In this document: piece after piece, positions 34,472-43,879 of the stretch | Numbering within the stretch: position 1 is the stretch's first letter | How the letters are laid out: each line of letters opens with the position of its first letter | Source of the DNA: CAVQTK01 sp963716455 | GTDB taxonomy: Bacteria; Pseudomonadota; Gammaproteobacteria; Coxiellales; Coxiellaceae | Direction of reading: 5' to 3' | Assembly (NCBI GenBank): GCA_963716455.1 | Contig: CAVQTK010000014.1 | Span: 1-58,834 of the forward strand | Length of the DNA stretch: 58,834 nt | Translations under genes and position numbers: made by a program | Notes under the pieces: model-generated | Databases searched by the model: none | The model's input: the letters and a program-made list of their open reading frames with translations, nothing else | Told to the model about the DNA's origin: nothing

Positions 34472-36472
34472 TTACGGTTTCTCCAACACCAATAACTGTG
34501 CCCCTTCGGCGACTCGTTCTCCGGGTTGGTAAAAAATGGCTTTTACTTTTCCAGCCGTAGGTGCTAATAAAGTATGTTCCATTTTCATGGCTTCCATTAC
34601 GAGCAAGCGCTCATCTACAGCTACGATTTGGCCTGGTTTTACCTGTATGGCAATTACGGTACCTGGCATGGGAGCGCGTAATTCATATTCTCCTTCAACA
34701 TTCATGCCTTCTGCGGTTAGCGGATTGTACAAAGTAAAAACCCATTGTTCACCTTGATAAAAAACATGGATTTGCTGCTCATTAATAAATGTCATTGTGC
34801 TTGTTTCTTGCTGATTGACTAGAACAGTAATTTGATTGGATTGGATCGATTTTAGTTTTACGTTTAATTGTTGTTCAGCCCAATAAAATTTATAGTTATT
34901 ACCATCTATTTCGACTTTAATTTGCCAATGCTTTTCTTGTTGCCATAAATAAATATTTCTACCCGCTTGACCTTCTAATCGCCAATTATCAGCCAATAAC
35001 CACGGAGAGTTGGAGGTTGTGCTTACTTTCTGTTGGTGAGTAATTTGTTGCTGTTGTTGGTAAAGCACAGCAAAAACTGCGAAAATAAGTGCAATTTCAG
35101 GTTGGGCAGATGGAGGTGATAACAAAGTTTCTTGTTGTTCAGTAATAAACTGAGTGGATGTTTTTCCATCAATAAATTGCTGATGTTGTGCAATGCGATG
35201 AAGTAGACTCACATTGGTATGGACTCCGACGATGGCCATTTGTACTAAGCACTGCTGTAATCTTTGGACTGCCGTAAGTCGATTTTCACCCCAAACCACC
35301 AGTTTGGCTAATAGGGGATCATAATAGATACTAATACTATCGCCTTGCTTAAAACCTGTGTCTATACGTACTGCATCCATTTGTTCGGCAGGAACATGAT
35401 AAAAAAGGAGTGGTCCGGCCGAAGGAATAAATTGATTTTGTGGATTTTCCGCATAAATACGTGCTTCTATGGCATGGCCATGGGGCTCGGAAGGGCAAAG
35501 ATTTGCAGGGAGCGGTTCGCCGGCTGCAATCCGTAATTGCCACTCCACTAAATCTAATCCGGTGACCATTTCCGTTACAGGATGTTCTACTTGTAAGCGC
35601 GTGTTCATTTCCATGAAATAAAAATTGTTATTTTCATCTACTAAAAATTCAATGGTGCCCGCATTCATATAACCAATTGCTTGGCCGGCGCGTAGTGCAG
35701 TAGCCGCCATTTGCTTCCTGGTTTCTACAGGTAAATGCATCGCGGGCGCTTCTTCTATCACTTTTTGATGACGGCGCTGTAAAGAACAATCACGATCAAA
35801 TAAACTGACTCCTTGGCCAAATTGATCAAAAAGAATTTGTACTTCAATATGACGTGAATGAGGAAGATATTTTTCCAGAAAAACACGGGCATCGCCAAAG
35901 CTGCTTTGTGCCTCTCTTTGCGCGCCAGTCAAAGCAGCCTCAAATTGCGTCATATTTTCCAGCAAGCGCATGCCTTTGCCTCCACCTCCAGCACTTGCTT
36001 TGATAAGTAGTGGAAAACCAATTTTTTCCGCTTCCTGGCGTAAGAAATCTATTTCTTGTTCGGCGCCATGGTAGCCTGGAATGACTGGCACCTTTGCAGC
36101 TGCCATAGTGGCTTTTGCTAAATTTTTATTTCCCATCCTTAACATGGCTTCAGCAGGTGGGCCTACAAAAATAATTTCTTTCTGCTGACATTGCCAAGCA
36201 AACTCTGCATCTTCAGAGAGAAATCCATAACCAGGATGAATGGCCTCTACTTGAGCTTGGGTGGCGATAGCTAAAATTTTATCTGCATTTAAATAGCTAT
36301 CGAGACTTGGGGCGAGACCTAAATAATAAGCTTCATCGGCTAACTGCACATGTAAAGCATGAGCATCCACTTCTGAATATACCGCTACAGTTTGCAGATT
36401 TAATTTTTTAGCCGTTTTAATTATACGGCAGGCTATTTCACCACGATTAGCAATCAATAATTTTCTAAACAT
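34472..36472 (-). CDS. Methylcrotonyl-CoA carboxylase biotin-carboxylase/BCCP subunit
   Basis: A 666-residue biotin-dependent carboxylase alpha subunit. The biotin carboxylase part begins MFRKLLIANRGEIACRIIKT and has SAGGGGKGMRLLE (ATP grasp), EKYLPHSRHIEVQILFD, FYFMEMNTRLQVEHPVTE and the expected catalytic Arg region. The C-terminal biotinyl domain has APMPGTVIAIQVKPG and EAMKMEHTLLAP, where Lys is biotinylated. Together with the beta subunit next to it and the isovaleryl-CoA dehydrogenase-like gene upstream, it should carboxylate 3-methylcrotonyl-CoA in leucine breakdown. A propionyl-CoA or geranyl-CoA carboxylase is less likely from the neighbours. Confidence 0.85.
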   Translation of the reverse strand: MFRKLLIANRGEIACRIIKTAKKLNLQTVAVYSEVDAHALHVQLADEAYYLGLAPSLDSYLNADKILAIATQAQVEAIHPGYGFLSEDAEFAWQCQQKEIIFVGPPAEAMLRMGNKNLAKATMAAAKVPVIPGYHGAEQEIDFLRQEAEKIGFPLLIKASAGGGGKGMRLLENMTQFEAALTGAQREAQSSFGDARVFLEKYLPHSRHIEVQILFDQFGQGVSLFDRDCSLQRRHQKVIEEAPAMHLPVETRKQMAATALRAGQAIGYMNAGTIEFLVDENNNFYFMEMNTRLQVEHPVTEMVTGLDLVEWQLRIAAGEPLPANLCPSEPHGHAIEARIYAENPQNQFIPSAGPLLFYHVPAEQMDAVRIDTGFKQGDSISIYYDPLLAKLVVWGENRLTAVQRLQQCLVQMAIVGVHTNVSLLHRIAQHQQFIDGKTSTQFITEQQETLLSPPSAQPEIALIFAVFAVLYQQQQQITHQQKVSTTSNSPWLLADNWRLEGQAGRNIYLWQQEKHWQIKVEIDGNNYKFYWAEQQLNVKLKSIQSNQITVLVNQQETSTMTFINEQQIHVFYQGEQWVFTLYNPLTAEGMNVEGEYELRAPMPGTVIAIQVKPGQIVAVDERLLVMEAMKMEHTLLAPTAGKVKAIFYQPGERVAEGAQLLVLEKP

Positions 36473-36505
36473 AAAAATGTAATTAAGTTCTCAAGCTAAG
36501 TGCTG

Positions 36506-38113
36506 CTACATACGAAAAATTCCCCACTGGGTATCAGAGATAGGTGCATTCAGAGCAATCGATAAGCATAATCCCAGCACACGGCGCGTATCTGAGGGTT
36601 TAATTATTCCATCATCCCAAAGTCGCGCGCTAGAATAATAGGCATTGCCTTGTAGCTCATATTGTTGGCGAGTTTGCTCTATAAAGGCATCCTGTTCTGC
36701 AGCCGACCAATTTTTATGTTGGCGTAAGAGCTGATCTTCTTTGACTTGCGCCAATACCCGCCCGGCTTGCTCTCCACCCATGACACTGATTTTAGCATTT
36801 GGCCACATCCATAAAAAACGTGGCTGATAAGCTCGACCACACATTGCATAATTACCTGCACCATAGCTGTTACCAATGATGACAGTAAATTTAGGTACCT
36901 GGGCACTGGCCACTGCAGCGACCATTTTCGCACCATGTTTGGCAATACCTTCATTTTCATATTTTTTACCAACCATAAAGCCAGTAATATTTTGCAAAAA
37001 AATAAGAGGAATTTTTCGTTGACAGCACAGTTGAATAAAGTGGGCGCCTTTAAGTGCGGATTCGGAAAATAAAATTCCATTATTCGCGATAATCCCAACA
37101 GGGTAGCCGTACCACCAAGCAAATCCACAAACTAAAGTAGTTCCGTATAAAGCTTTAAATTCTTCAAACTCTGAAGCATCCACTAAGCGGGCAATGACTT
37201 CCCGAATATCAAATGGTTTGCGCGGATCTGCATTGACAATACCTAATAATTCTTCTGGATTGTAAACGGGATCGCGTGCTGTTTGTAAGGCAATTTTCTC
37301 GCATTTACGTCGATTTAACTGAGCTACTAATTGTCGGGCTTTGTGTAAAGCTTGTAAATCATCATTAGCATAATAATCGGCAACTCCCGAAACTCGACAA
37401 TGCACTTCTGCCCCACCTAATTCTTCGGCACTGACTTCTTCTCCGGTGGCTGCCTTGACTAATGGTGGACCGCCCAGAAAAATAGTGGCTTGTTTTTTGA
37501 CCATGATGGCCTCATCGGCCATGGCTGGAACATAAGCGCCTCCCGCAGTACAGGAGCCCATGACTACAGCAATTTGGGGAATGTTTTGCGCCGATAGTCT
37601 AGCTTGATTAAAGAAAATACGTCCAAAATGATCGCGATCTGGAAATACTTCATCTTGTTTTGGTAAATAGGCTCCACCTGAATCGACTAAATAGATACAA
37701 GGTAAGCAATTTTCGCCAGCAATTTCTTGAGCACGCAGATGTTTTTTTACAGTAATAGGATAATAGGTTCCGCCTTTAACGGTTGCATCATTCGCTACGA
37801 TCATACATTCTTGTCCATTAACTAATCCTATGCCAGTAATGATGCCTCCTGCAGGCACGGTATCGGTATATAAATTTTCTCCAGCTAGAGCTGAGAGTTC
37901 TAAAAAAGGTGACCCCGGATCAAGGAGTTGGTCGATTCGATCTCTGGCCAGGAGCTTTCCTTGTTCTAGGTGGCGTTGGCGCGCGGCTGCAGAACCTCCT
38001 TGACGAATTTGAGCTAATTTGTCCTCGAGCTTAAGAACCTGTTGCTGCATTGCCATTTGATTCGTTTTAAACAATTCACTTTGAGGATCAATTTGCGTTT
38101 GCCATTTGGCCAT
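36506..38113 (-). CDS. Methylcrotonyl-CoA carboxylase carboxyltransferase subunit
   Basis: A 535-residue carboxyltransferase starting MAKWQTQIDPQSELFKTN. Family features include GKLLARDRIDQLLDPGSPFLEL, VPAGGIITGIG, ANDATVKGGTYYPITVKKHLRAQEIA, YLVDSGGAYLPKQDEVFPDRDHFGRIF, GSCTAGGAYVPAMADE, FLGGPPLVKAATGEEVSAEELGGAEVH and NNGILFSESALKGAHFIQLC. The SGGAYLP.QDEVFPD form is characteristic of methylcrotonyl rather than propionyl-CoA carboxylase. It starts four bases after the thiolase stop and is 33 bases before the alpha subunit. Confidence 0.92.
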   Translation of the reverse strand: MAKWQTQIDPQSELFKTNQMAMQQQVLKLEDKLAQIRQGGSAAARQRHLEQGKLLARDRIDQLLDPGSPFLELSALAGENLYTDTVPAGGIITGIGLVNGQECMIVANDATVKGGTYYPITVKKHLRAQEIAGENCLPCIYLVDSGGAYLPKQDEVFPDRDHFGRIFFNQARLSAQNIPQIAVVMGSCTAGGAYVPAMADEAIMVKKQATIFLGGPPLVKAATGEEVSAEELGGAEVHCRVSGVADYYANDDLQALHKARQLVAQLNRRKCEKIALQTARDPVYNPEELLGIVNADPRKPFDIREVIARLVDASEFEEFKALYGTTLVCGFAWWYGYPVGIIANNGILFSESALKGAHFIQLCCQRKIPLIFLQNITGFMVGKKYENEGIAKHGAKMVAAVASAQVPKFTVIIGNSYGAGNYAMCGRAYQPRFLWMWPNAKISVMGGEQAGRVLAQVKEDQLLRQHKNWSAAEQDAFIEQTRQQYELQGNAYYSSARLWDDGIIKPSDTRRVLGLCLSIALNAPISDTQWGIFRM

Positions 38114-38117
38114 AAAA

Positions 38118-39302
38118 TTATACCTCAATGGCTACAGCAGTGGCTTCACCCCCGCCGATACACAAGGCGGCAATTCCTCGATGTAATTGACGTTGACGTA
38201 AAGCGTGAATCAAAGTGACAAGAATTCTTGCTCCGGAAGCGCCAATGGGATGACCTAAAATACAAGCTCCGCCATGGACATTCACTTGCTGTGGATTTAA
38301 TTTCAACTCTTGGATCGCTACTAAAGTCACCACTGCAAAAGCCTCATTTATTTCAAATAAATCGATATCTGTTAATTTCCACTGAATTTTTTTTATCAAT
38401 CCCTGAATAGCTGCGATAGGGGCGGTGGAGAATTGAGCCGGTTCTTGAGCATGAGTAAAATGACCGATTACTGTGGCTATGGGTATTAAACCTTGTTGCA
38501 GGGCCTCGGAGCGTTTTAATAAGATTAGTGCTGCTGCTCCATCTGCTATGGAGCTCGCATTAGCTGCGGTGATAGTGCCATCGGGAATAAAAGCGGGACG
38601 TAATCGCGGAATCTTTTCAGGGTCAACAGAAAAAGGGCCTTCATCGGTATCTATCTCAACAGATTGCTTTTTTTGTATTACGGTTACGGGGGCAATTTCT
38701 GCCTTAAACCCATTTTCTTGGATAGCTTGCCGGGCCTTTTGAATAGATGCATAAGCAAAGGTATCTTGAGCTGCTCGATCTATCTTATATTCAGAGGCGC
38801 ATTGCTCGGCAAAATAACCCATGTGATGTCCTCGATCATAGGCGTCTTCTAAACCGTCCAAGAGCATATGATCAAAGATTTCACGATGTCCCATACGATA
38901 TCCTTGACGAGCTTGAGTTAATAAATAGGGAGCACGACTCATATTTTCCATACCTCCAGCAACCATTATTTTATGGCTGCCAGCTATCAATGCATCGTGT
39001 GCCATAATAAGTGCTTGCATACCCGAACCACACATTTTATTGATAGTAGTGCAAGGAGTGCTTACTGACAGATTAGCTGCTAAAGCAGCTTGTCGAGCGG
39101 GCGCTTGCCCTAAGCCGGCTGGTAGCACACACCCCATGTAAACCCCATCGATTTTATTAGGATTCATTGAGGTTTCAGCTAATATATTTTTTATTACAGC
39201 TGCTCCTAATTGTGGTGCGGGAACTTCAACAAATTGACCATTAAAATTACCTGTAGGAGTTCGTTTGGCTGCTACGATTACCACGGGATCATGAGTCGTC
39301 AT
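38118..39302 (-). CDS. Acetyl-CoA C-acetyltransferase (thiolase)
   Basis: A 394-residue degradative-type thiolase. The nucleophilic Cys is in TINKMCGSGMQALIMAHDAL, the His in DLFEINEAFAVV, and the C-terminal active site is GGACILGHPIGASGARILVT with CIGGGEATAVAIEV. In this operon it probably handles acetoacetyl-CoA, the end product of leucine breakdown, yielding two acetyl-CoA. It ends one base after the upstream dehydrogenase stop region and is tightly linked to the carboxylase genes. Confidence 0.92.
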   Translation of the reverse strand: MTTHDPVVIVAAKRTPTGNFNGQFVEVPAPQLGAAVIKNILAETSMNPNKIDGVYMGCVLPAGLGQAPARQAALAANLSVSTPCTTINKMCGSGMQALIMAHDALIAGSHKIMVAGGMENMSRAPYLLTQARQGYRMGHREIFDHMLLDGLEDAYDRGHHMGYFAEQCASEYKIDRAAQDTFAYASIQKARQAIQENGFKAEIAPVTVIQKKQSVEIDTDEGPFSVDPEKIPRLRPAFIPDGTITAANASSIADGAAALILLKRSEALQQGLIPIATVIGHFTHAQEPAQFSTAPIAAIQGLIKKIQWKLTDIDLFEINEAFAVVTLVAIQELKLNPQQVNVHGGACILGHPIGASGARILVTLIHALRQRQLHRGIAALCIGGGEATAVAIEV

Positions 39303-39303
39303 G

Positions 39304-40464
39304 TTAATTGTCCTCCTTAAATAATTCTCGTCCTACCACTATACGTCTTATTTCATTGGTACCTGCACCAATTTCATATAATTTTGCATCTCGTAATAAT
39401 CGTCCTGCAGGAAATTCGTTCATGTAGCCATTGCCGCCTAGACATTGAATGGCTTGTAAAGCCATTTGAGTAGCGCGTTCAGAAACAAATAAAATAAGTC
39501 CGGCTGCATCTTTAGAAGAAATAGTACCATTATCGCATTCTTGAGCAACAGCATATAAGTAAGCTCGAGAGGCGGATAGGGTAGTATACATATCAGCAAT
39601 TTTGCCTTGCATAAGTTGAAATTCACCAATTGGACGATTAAATTGCTTGCGTTGATGGACATAAGGTAAAACGATGTCTAAACATGCTTGCATAATCCCA
39701 ACGGGTCCTCCAGCAAGAACCACTCTCTCAAAATCTAAACCACTCATCAATATGTAAGCCCCTTCATTGAGTTGACCGAGAATCTGACTTTCTGGGATTT
39801 TACATTCATTAAATACCAATTCGCAGGTATCTGACCCACGCATCCCCAGCTTATCTAGTTTTTGCGCCGTGCTAAATCCTGGGGTGTTTTTTTCTACCAA
39901 AAATGCTGTAATTCCATGGGCCCCTGCATTAATATCCGTTTTAGCATAGACGATAGTTACATCTGCTTCAGGGCCATTTGTAATCCACATTTTGTTGCCA
40001 TTTAGAATAAAATGTTGATCGCGATAATCAGCACGTAAGCTCATATTCATTACATCTGAACCCGCACCGGCCTCACTCATAGCTAGCGCCCCCACGTATT
40101 CGCCACTTGCTAATTGAGGAAGATACTGTTTTTTTTGCTCCTCAGTGCCAAAGCGATGTAATTGATTGACGCATAGATTAGAGTGAGCGCCGTAACTTAA
40201 ACCGACTGAGCCGGAAGCACGACTAATTTCCTCCATAGCAATGACATGTTCCAAATAGCCTAGATTGGCGCCCCCATAGCATTCGGCAATGGTAATTCCT
40301 AATAACCCCATTTGCCCTAATTTCGGCCAAATATCACGAGGAAATTGATTACTTATATCTATAGATGCGGCCCGCGGTGCAATTTCATGTTGAGCAAATT
40401 CATAAATGCTTTCCCGCAGTAATTTATTAGTTTTACTTAGTTGAAAGTTCATCCCATGAATCAT
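39304..40464 (-). CDS. Isovaleryl-CoA dehydrogenase-like acyl-CoA dehydrogenase
   Basis: A 386-residue FAD flavoprotein. It starts MIHGMNFQLSKTN behind AAGGA. Motifs: SGSVGLSYGAHSNLCVNQLHRFGT, GALAMSEAGAGSDVMNM, ILNGNKMWITNGPEAD, KLGMRGSDTCELVFNECKIP, and LQAIQCLGGNGYMNEFPAGRLLRDAKLYEIGAGTNEIRR. The catalytic Glu of isovaleryl-type enzymes lies in the SGLDFERVVLAGGPVGIM segment (LDFER), which points to isovaleryl-CoA dehydrogenase. It would form 3-methylcrotonyl-CoA for the carboxylase encoded downstream. Confidence 0.9.
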   Translation of the reverse strand: MIHGMNFQLSKTNKLLRESIYEFAQHEIAPRAASIDISNQFPRDIWPKLGQMGLLGITIAECYGGANLGYLEHVIAMEEISRASGSVGLSYGAHSNLCVNQLHRFGTEEQKKQYLPQLASGEYVGALAMSEAGAGSDVMNMSLRADYRDQHFILNGNKMWITNGPEADVTIVYAKTDINAGAHGITAFLVEKNTPGFSTAQKLDKLGMRGSDTCELVFNECKIPESQILGQLNEGAYILMSGLDFERVVLAGGPVGIMQACLDIVLPYVHQRKQFNRPIGEFQLMQGKIADMYTTLSASRAYLYAVAQECDNGTISSKDAAGLILFVSERATQMALQAIQCLGGNGYMNEFPAGRLLRDAKLYEIGAGTNEIRRIVVGRELFKEDN

Positions 40465-40562
40465 ATGATAGTTCCTTAGCTTTGATGGTAGAATCGTAAC
40501 TGATAGCTATGTTACAAGCAACCAAGGCAAATTTCAGCGAGATTAACCAAGAGGGACTGATT

Positions 40563-41231
40563 ATGAATGCCGCCGTTATGCCCATGGCTCATTGGATATA
40601 TAATCTAGCAGATTATAAGCAAATTTTTTCTATTACGGATGAGGATTTAATTAAAAAAATTCTGGTTTATCCAAGTGGTATTTCAAGTGTTAATGCTGAA
40701 TTATATGCTTTAGGTTGTTCTCTACATAGTGGAGATCCATTTTATCATCTTTCTCCTAAAGCAATGCAGGTTCAAGCAGATCACATTCTGCAACGAAATA
40801 TCGCACACCTACCTAATCAGCTTGCTTTAACTCCATTAATTAGTCGTTGGGAAAAAAGTAAGGAACTTTTTTTAGCAGATTATGCCTTAGGTAAAGAACA
40901 AGGACGTTATCAAAAAATAGATTTTCCAAAAGTTTCGGCCCAGGGACAGCCGTTTGATTTGTTGCTGTGCGCCGATTTATTATTCGATGGTATCTGGCCA
41001 GCTTATTCAGCCGAAGAAATCATTAATGAATTATGCGGTTTAGCTCAAGAAGTCCGAATTTTTCCTTTGCCACAGGAAACTGAGCAAATCTCAACGGTTC
41101 TAGGTCCCATTTTGTTAGCTTTTCAACAAATGAACTATGGAGTTGAGGTGCGTGCGGTGACTTACCCTTGGCGTCCCCTTAATAATGCAATGCTGCGTCT
41201 TTGGGCGAGAGAATGCACGGTAAACAATTAG
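40563..41231 (+). CDS. Hypothetical protein upstream of pyrD
   Basis: Not recognised. The ATG at 40563 follows GAGGGA with seven-base spacing; an upstream ATG at 40509 adds 18 residues without a clear ribosome-binding site. The 222-residue product has no signal peptide or membrane segment. It includes FDLLLCADLLFDGIWPAYSA and EIINELCGLAQEVRIFPLPQ, which recall the second half of a Rossmann methyltransferase-like fold, but a SAM-binding glycine motif is missing. The 3' end overlaps the pyrD start by 19 bases, so translation may be coupled. Confidence 0.6.
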   Translation: MNAAVMPMAHWIYNLADYKQIFSITDEDLIKKILVYPSGISSVNAELYALGCSLHSGDPFYHLSPKAMQVQADHILQRNIAHLPNQLALTPLISRWEKSKELFLADYALGKEQGRYQKIDFPKVSAQGQPFDLLLCADLLFDGIWPAYSAEEIINELCGLAQEVRIFPLPQETEQISTVLGPILLAFQQMNYGVEVRAVTYPWRPLNNAMLRLWARECTVNN

Positions 41232-42259
41232 TGAATTATTATCCTCTTATTAAACGTTTATTGTTTGGATTGGATGCGGAAAATGCACACGATCTTGCTC
41301 TTTTTTTATTAAAAGTGACTTCTCCGACCTGGTTAGTAAAACGTCGTATACAAAAATTTCCCTCCTATCCTGTTCGACTTTTAGGTTTAAACTTTCCTAA
41401 TCCAGTAGGATTGGCAGCAGGATTTGATAAAAATAGTGATTACCTGCATGCCTTGTCTGGATTAGGATTTGGTTTTATTGAGGTGGGAACGGTCACTCCA
41501 AAACCCCAGTTTGGTAGTCCTAAACCCCGTTTGTTTCGCCTACCTTCTGTCAGTGGCATTATAAATCGCATGGGGTTTAACAATCTGGGAGTAGATCATT
41601 TAGTGCATCAATTGCAACAGCGTCGGATCTCGGGAATTGTTGGAGCTAACATAGGTAAAAATGCCAATACCCCATTGGAAAGAGCAGCTGAGGATTATTG
41701 TTATTGTTTACGTAAAGTCTATCCTTATGCCGATTACATTACGATTAATATTTCTTCTCCTAATACCCCCGGTTTACGTGAGTTACAATCTCCCAACTAT
41801 CTTCATGATTTATTAACCGAATTAGACAAAACTCAAACTGAGTTAATTTCTTCATCAACTCAAGCAAAACGCCCCTTATTTATTAAAATAGATCCCGATT
41901 TGAATGATTTCGCTTTGCAACAATTGATTAATATTGTAACCCAGCATCGTGTCGACGGTTTTATTGCAACTAACACTACTATCGATCATCATACTGTTGC
42001 CCATCTACCTCAGGGACATCAGTTGGGAGGATTAAGTGGATCCCCTTTACGTCATCAGGCTACTCAAGTAGTTCAAAAATTGAGTAAAATGCTCGAGGGG
42101 CAATTGCCTATCATTGCTACCGGTGGTATTTTAACTGTAGAGGATGCTTTGGAAAAATTCGCTGCAGGAGCCAGTCTTATTCAACTTTATTCTGGGCTAA
42201 TTTATCAAGGTCCAGGCTTGATACGTGATATAGTGCTAGCTTTAGCAAAAAAACAATAA
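41213..42259 (+). CDS. pyrD: Dihydroorotate dehydrogenase (quinone)
   Basis: Class 2 PyrD oxidises dihydroorotate to orotate in pyrimidine synthesis and passes electrons to quinone at the inner membrane. The ATG at 41213 follows GGGCGAGAG. Motifs: N-terminal amphipathic region (PLIKRLLFGLDAENAHDLAL), NPVGLAAGFDKNSDY, IEVGTVTPKPQFGSPKPRLFRLP, INRMGFNNLGVD, ITINISSPNTPGLRELQ (with the catalytic Ser region), FIATNTTIDH and GLSGSPLR. The length of 348 residues is standard for class 2. Confidence 0.95.
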   Translation: MHGKQLVNYYPLIKRLLFGLDAENAHDLALFLLKVTSPTWLVKRRIQKFPSYPVRLLGLNFPNPVGLAAGFDKNSDYLHALSGLGFGFIEVGTVTPKPQFGSPKPRLFRLPSVSGIINRMGFNNLGVDHLVHQLQQRRISGIVGANIGKNANTPLERAAEDYCYCLRKVYPYADYITINISSPNTPGLRELQSPNYLHDLLTELDKTQTELISSSTQAKRPLFIKIDPDLNDFALQQLINIVTQHRVDGFIATNTTIDHHTVAHLPQGHQLGGLSGSPLRHQATQVVQKLSKMLEGQLPIIATGGILTVEDALEKFAAGASLIQLYSGLIYQGPGLIRDIVLALAKKQ

Positions 42260-42260
42260 T

Positions 42261-42290
42261 AGCTCAGTATTCTAGGAAGGAACGCTCATT
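42261..42290 (+). repeat. Degenerate AGCTCA...GGAACG.TCAT repeat
   Basis: AGCTCAGTATTCTAGG, then AAGGAACGCTCATT, resembles 2552-2583 and 15391-15421. It lies between pyrD and the efflux operon. Whether it is a common ancestor repeat or chance likeness needs a genome-wide comparison. Confidence 0.3.
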
Positions 42291-42296
42291 TAGAAA

Positions 42297-43820
42297 ATGA
42301 ATAAATTGAATAGATTTTTCTGGCTGGTGGCGATGGCACTATTCAGTTCCATTTTAACAAACTGCGCTTTGGGTCCTAATTTCCATTCGCCACCACCGCC
42401 TGTCGTATCGAGATATACTGAAAAACCTATATCTGATCACACAGTTAATGTAAAAGCTCGAGGCGGTAAAACTCAGTATATCCATTTAGGAGAGGATGTC
42501 TCTGGGTTGTGGTGGACTTTGTTTCATTCTACTAATTTAAATGATTTAATAAATCGAGGCATTATTAATAGTCCTAGTCTTGAAGCAGCAAAAGCAGCAG
42601 TACGCCAAGCACAAGAAAATTTACGTGCCGCCATCGGTGCGGGTCTTTTGCCTTCAGTCAACGCTCAGTATATTGACGATCGTGAACGATTTTCTGGAAT
42701 TGGTATTGGCTCGGATCAGCCCAATAGTGTGTTTAGTGTGATTACCGCACAAGTTCAAGTAGCTTATCAATTGGATGTTTTTGGTGGGATTCGCCGGCAA
42801 ATTGAAGCATTTCGTGCTCAATTTGATTATCAAGGTTTTCTATTGCATGGTGCTTATCTTACTCTCACAGCTAATATTGCGAATGCTGCCATTACTGAAG
42901 CTTCATTTCGCGGGCAAATCGCTATGACTAAAAAAATTATTAATTTGCAGAAGCGATTATTAGAGATTAGTGAAAAACAATTTGCTTTGGGTGCTGTAGC
43001 AAAAAGTAATGTGCTCGCCCAACAAACCTTATTAGCCCAAACTATAGCTACATTGCCTCCTCTTGAAAAAAGTTTAGCTCAATCTCGCAATGCTTTAGCA
43101 GCATTAGTTGGAACTTTCCCCAGCGAAGCACAATTACCTCGTTTTGAACTTTCTGAACTGCAATTGCCTAAAGACTTACCATTAAGTTTACCTTCCGATT
43201 TAGTACGTCAGAGACCAGATGTGCAAGCTTATGAAGCACTATTGCATGCAGCTAGCGCTCAAATTGGGGTAGCCACTGCGAATTTATTTCCCCAATTTGT
43301 GATAAATGCTGCTTACGGATGGGAAGCGCATTCGCCGGGACAATTATTTAAAGAAAGCACCAATATTTGGAGTCGTAGTCTTACTGTAGCTCAACCGATT
43401 TTTCAAGGCGGTTCACTGATTGCTAAACGCCGAGCAGCAATTGCTGCTTACGACTATGCATGGGCACAGTATAAACAAACTGTGTTAACCGCATTTAGAA
43501 ATGTAGCCGATACACTGCATGCATTGGAAAAAGACGCCCAAACTTTACGTGCACTGGTTGAGGCAGAACAGAGCGCCGCTGCAACCTTAAGTCTTACCCA
43601 AAAGCAATACAAATTCGGTGCGATAACTTATGCTTCCTTATTACTTGCAGAGCAACAATATCAACAAATTTCACTTAATCGTATTCAAGCAGAGGCAGCA
43701 AGATATACGGATACGGTCGCTTTATTTCAAGCTTTGGGTGGAGGTTGGTGGAACCGTTGCCCTATTCCTTTTTCTCGAGATGGCAGCTTAAACAAAATGG
43801 TTATTCAGTGCCCCAATTAA
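42297..43820 (+). CDS. RND efflux outer-membrane factor (OprM/NodT family)
   Basis: The trimeric outer-membrane channel of a tripartite efflux pump. The 507-residue protein has a lipoprotein-like signal (MNKLNRFFWLVAMALFSSIL, then TNCALGPNF) with Cys23; Asn at -1 is unusual for a lipobox. Two OEP repeats follow: SPSLEAAKAAVRQAQENLRA, QVQVAYQLDVFGGIRRQIEA, then LPSDLVRQRPDVQAYEALLH, FPQFVINAAYGW and AQPIFQGGSLIAKRRAAIAA. All are typical of OprM/CusC-type channels. It is the first gene of the operon with the adaptor and pump. Confidence 0.92.
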   Translation: MNKLNRFFWLVAMALFSSILTNCALGPNFHSPPPPVVSRYTEKPISDHTVNVKARGGKTQYIHLGEDVSGLWWTLFHSTNLNDLINRGIINSPSLEAAKAAVRQAQENLRAAIGAGLLPSVNAQYIDDRERFSGIGIGSDQPNSVFSVITAQVQVAYQLDVFGGIRRQIEAFRAQFDYQGFLLHGAYLTLTANIANAAITEASFRGQIAMTKKIINLQKRLLEISEKQFALGAVAKSNVLAQQTLLAQTIATLPPLEKSLAQSRNALAALVGTFPSEAQLPRFELSELQLPKDLPLSLPSDLVRQRPDVQAYEALLHAASAQIGVATANLFPQFVINAAYGWEAHSPGQLFKESTNIWSRSLTVAQPIFQGGSLIAKRRAAIAAYDYAWAQYKQTVLTAFRNVADTLHALEKDAQTLRALVEAEQSAAATLSLTQKQYKFGAITYASLLLAEQQYQQISLNRIQAEAARYTDTVALFQALGGGWWNRCPIPFSRDGSLNKMVIQCPN

Positions 43821-43879
43821 ATCGAAAAAATAACTTTTCTAGGTAGCAGTTGGATTAGAAAAAAGGCAAAATACTAAGG

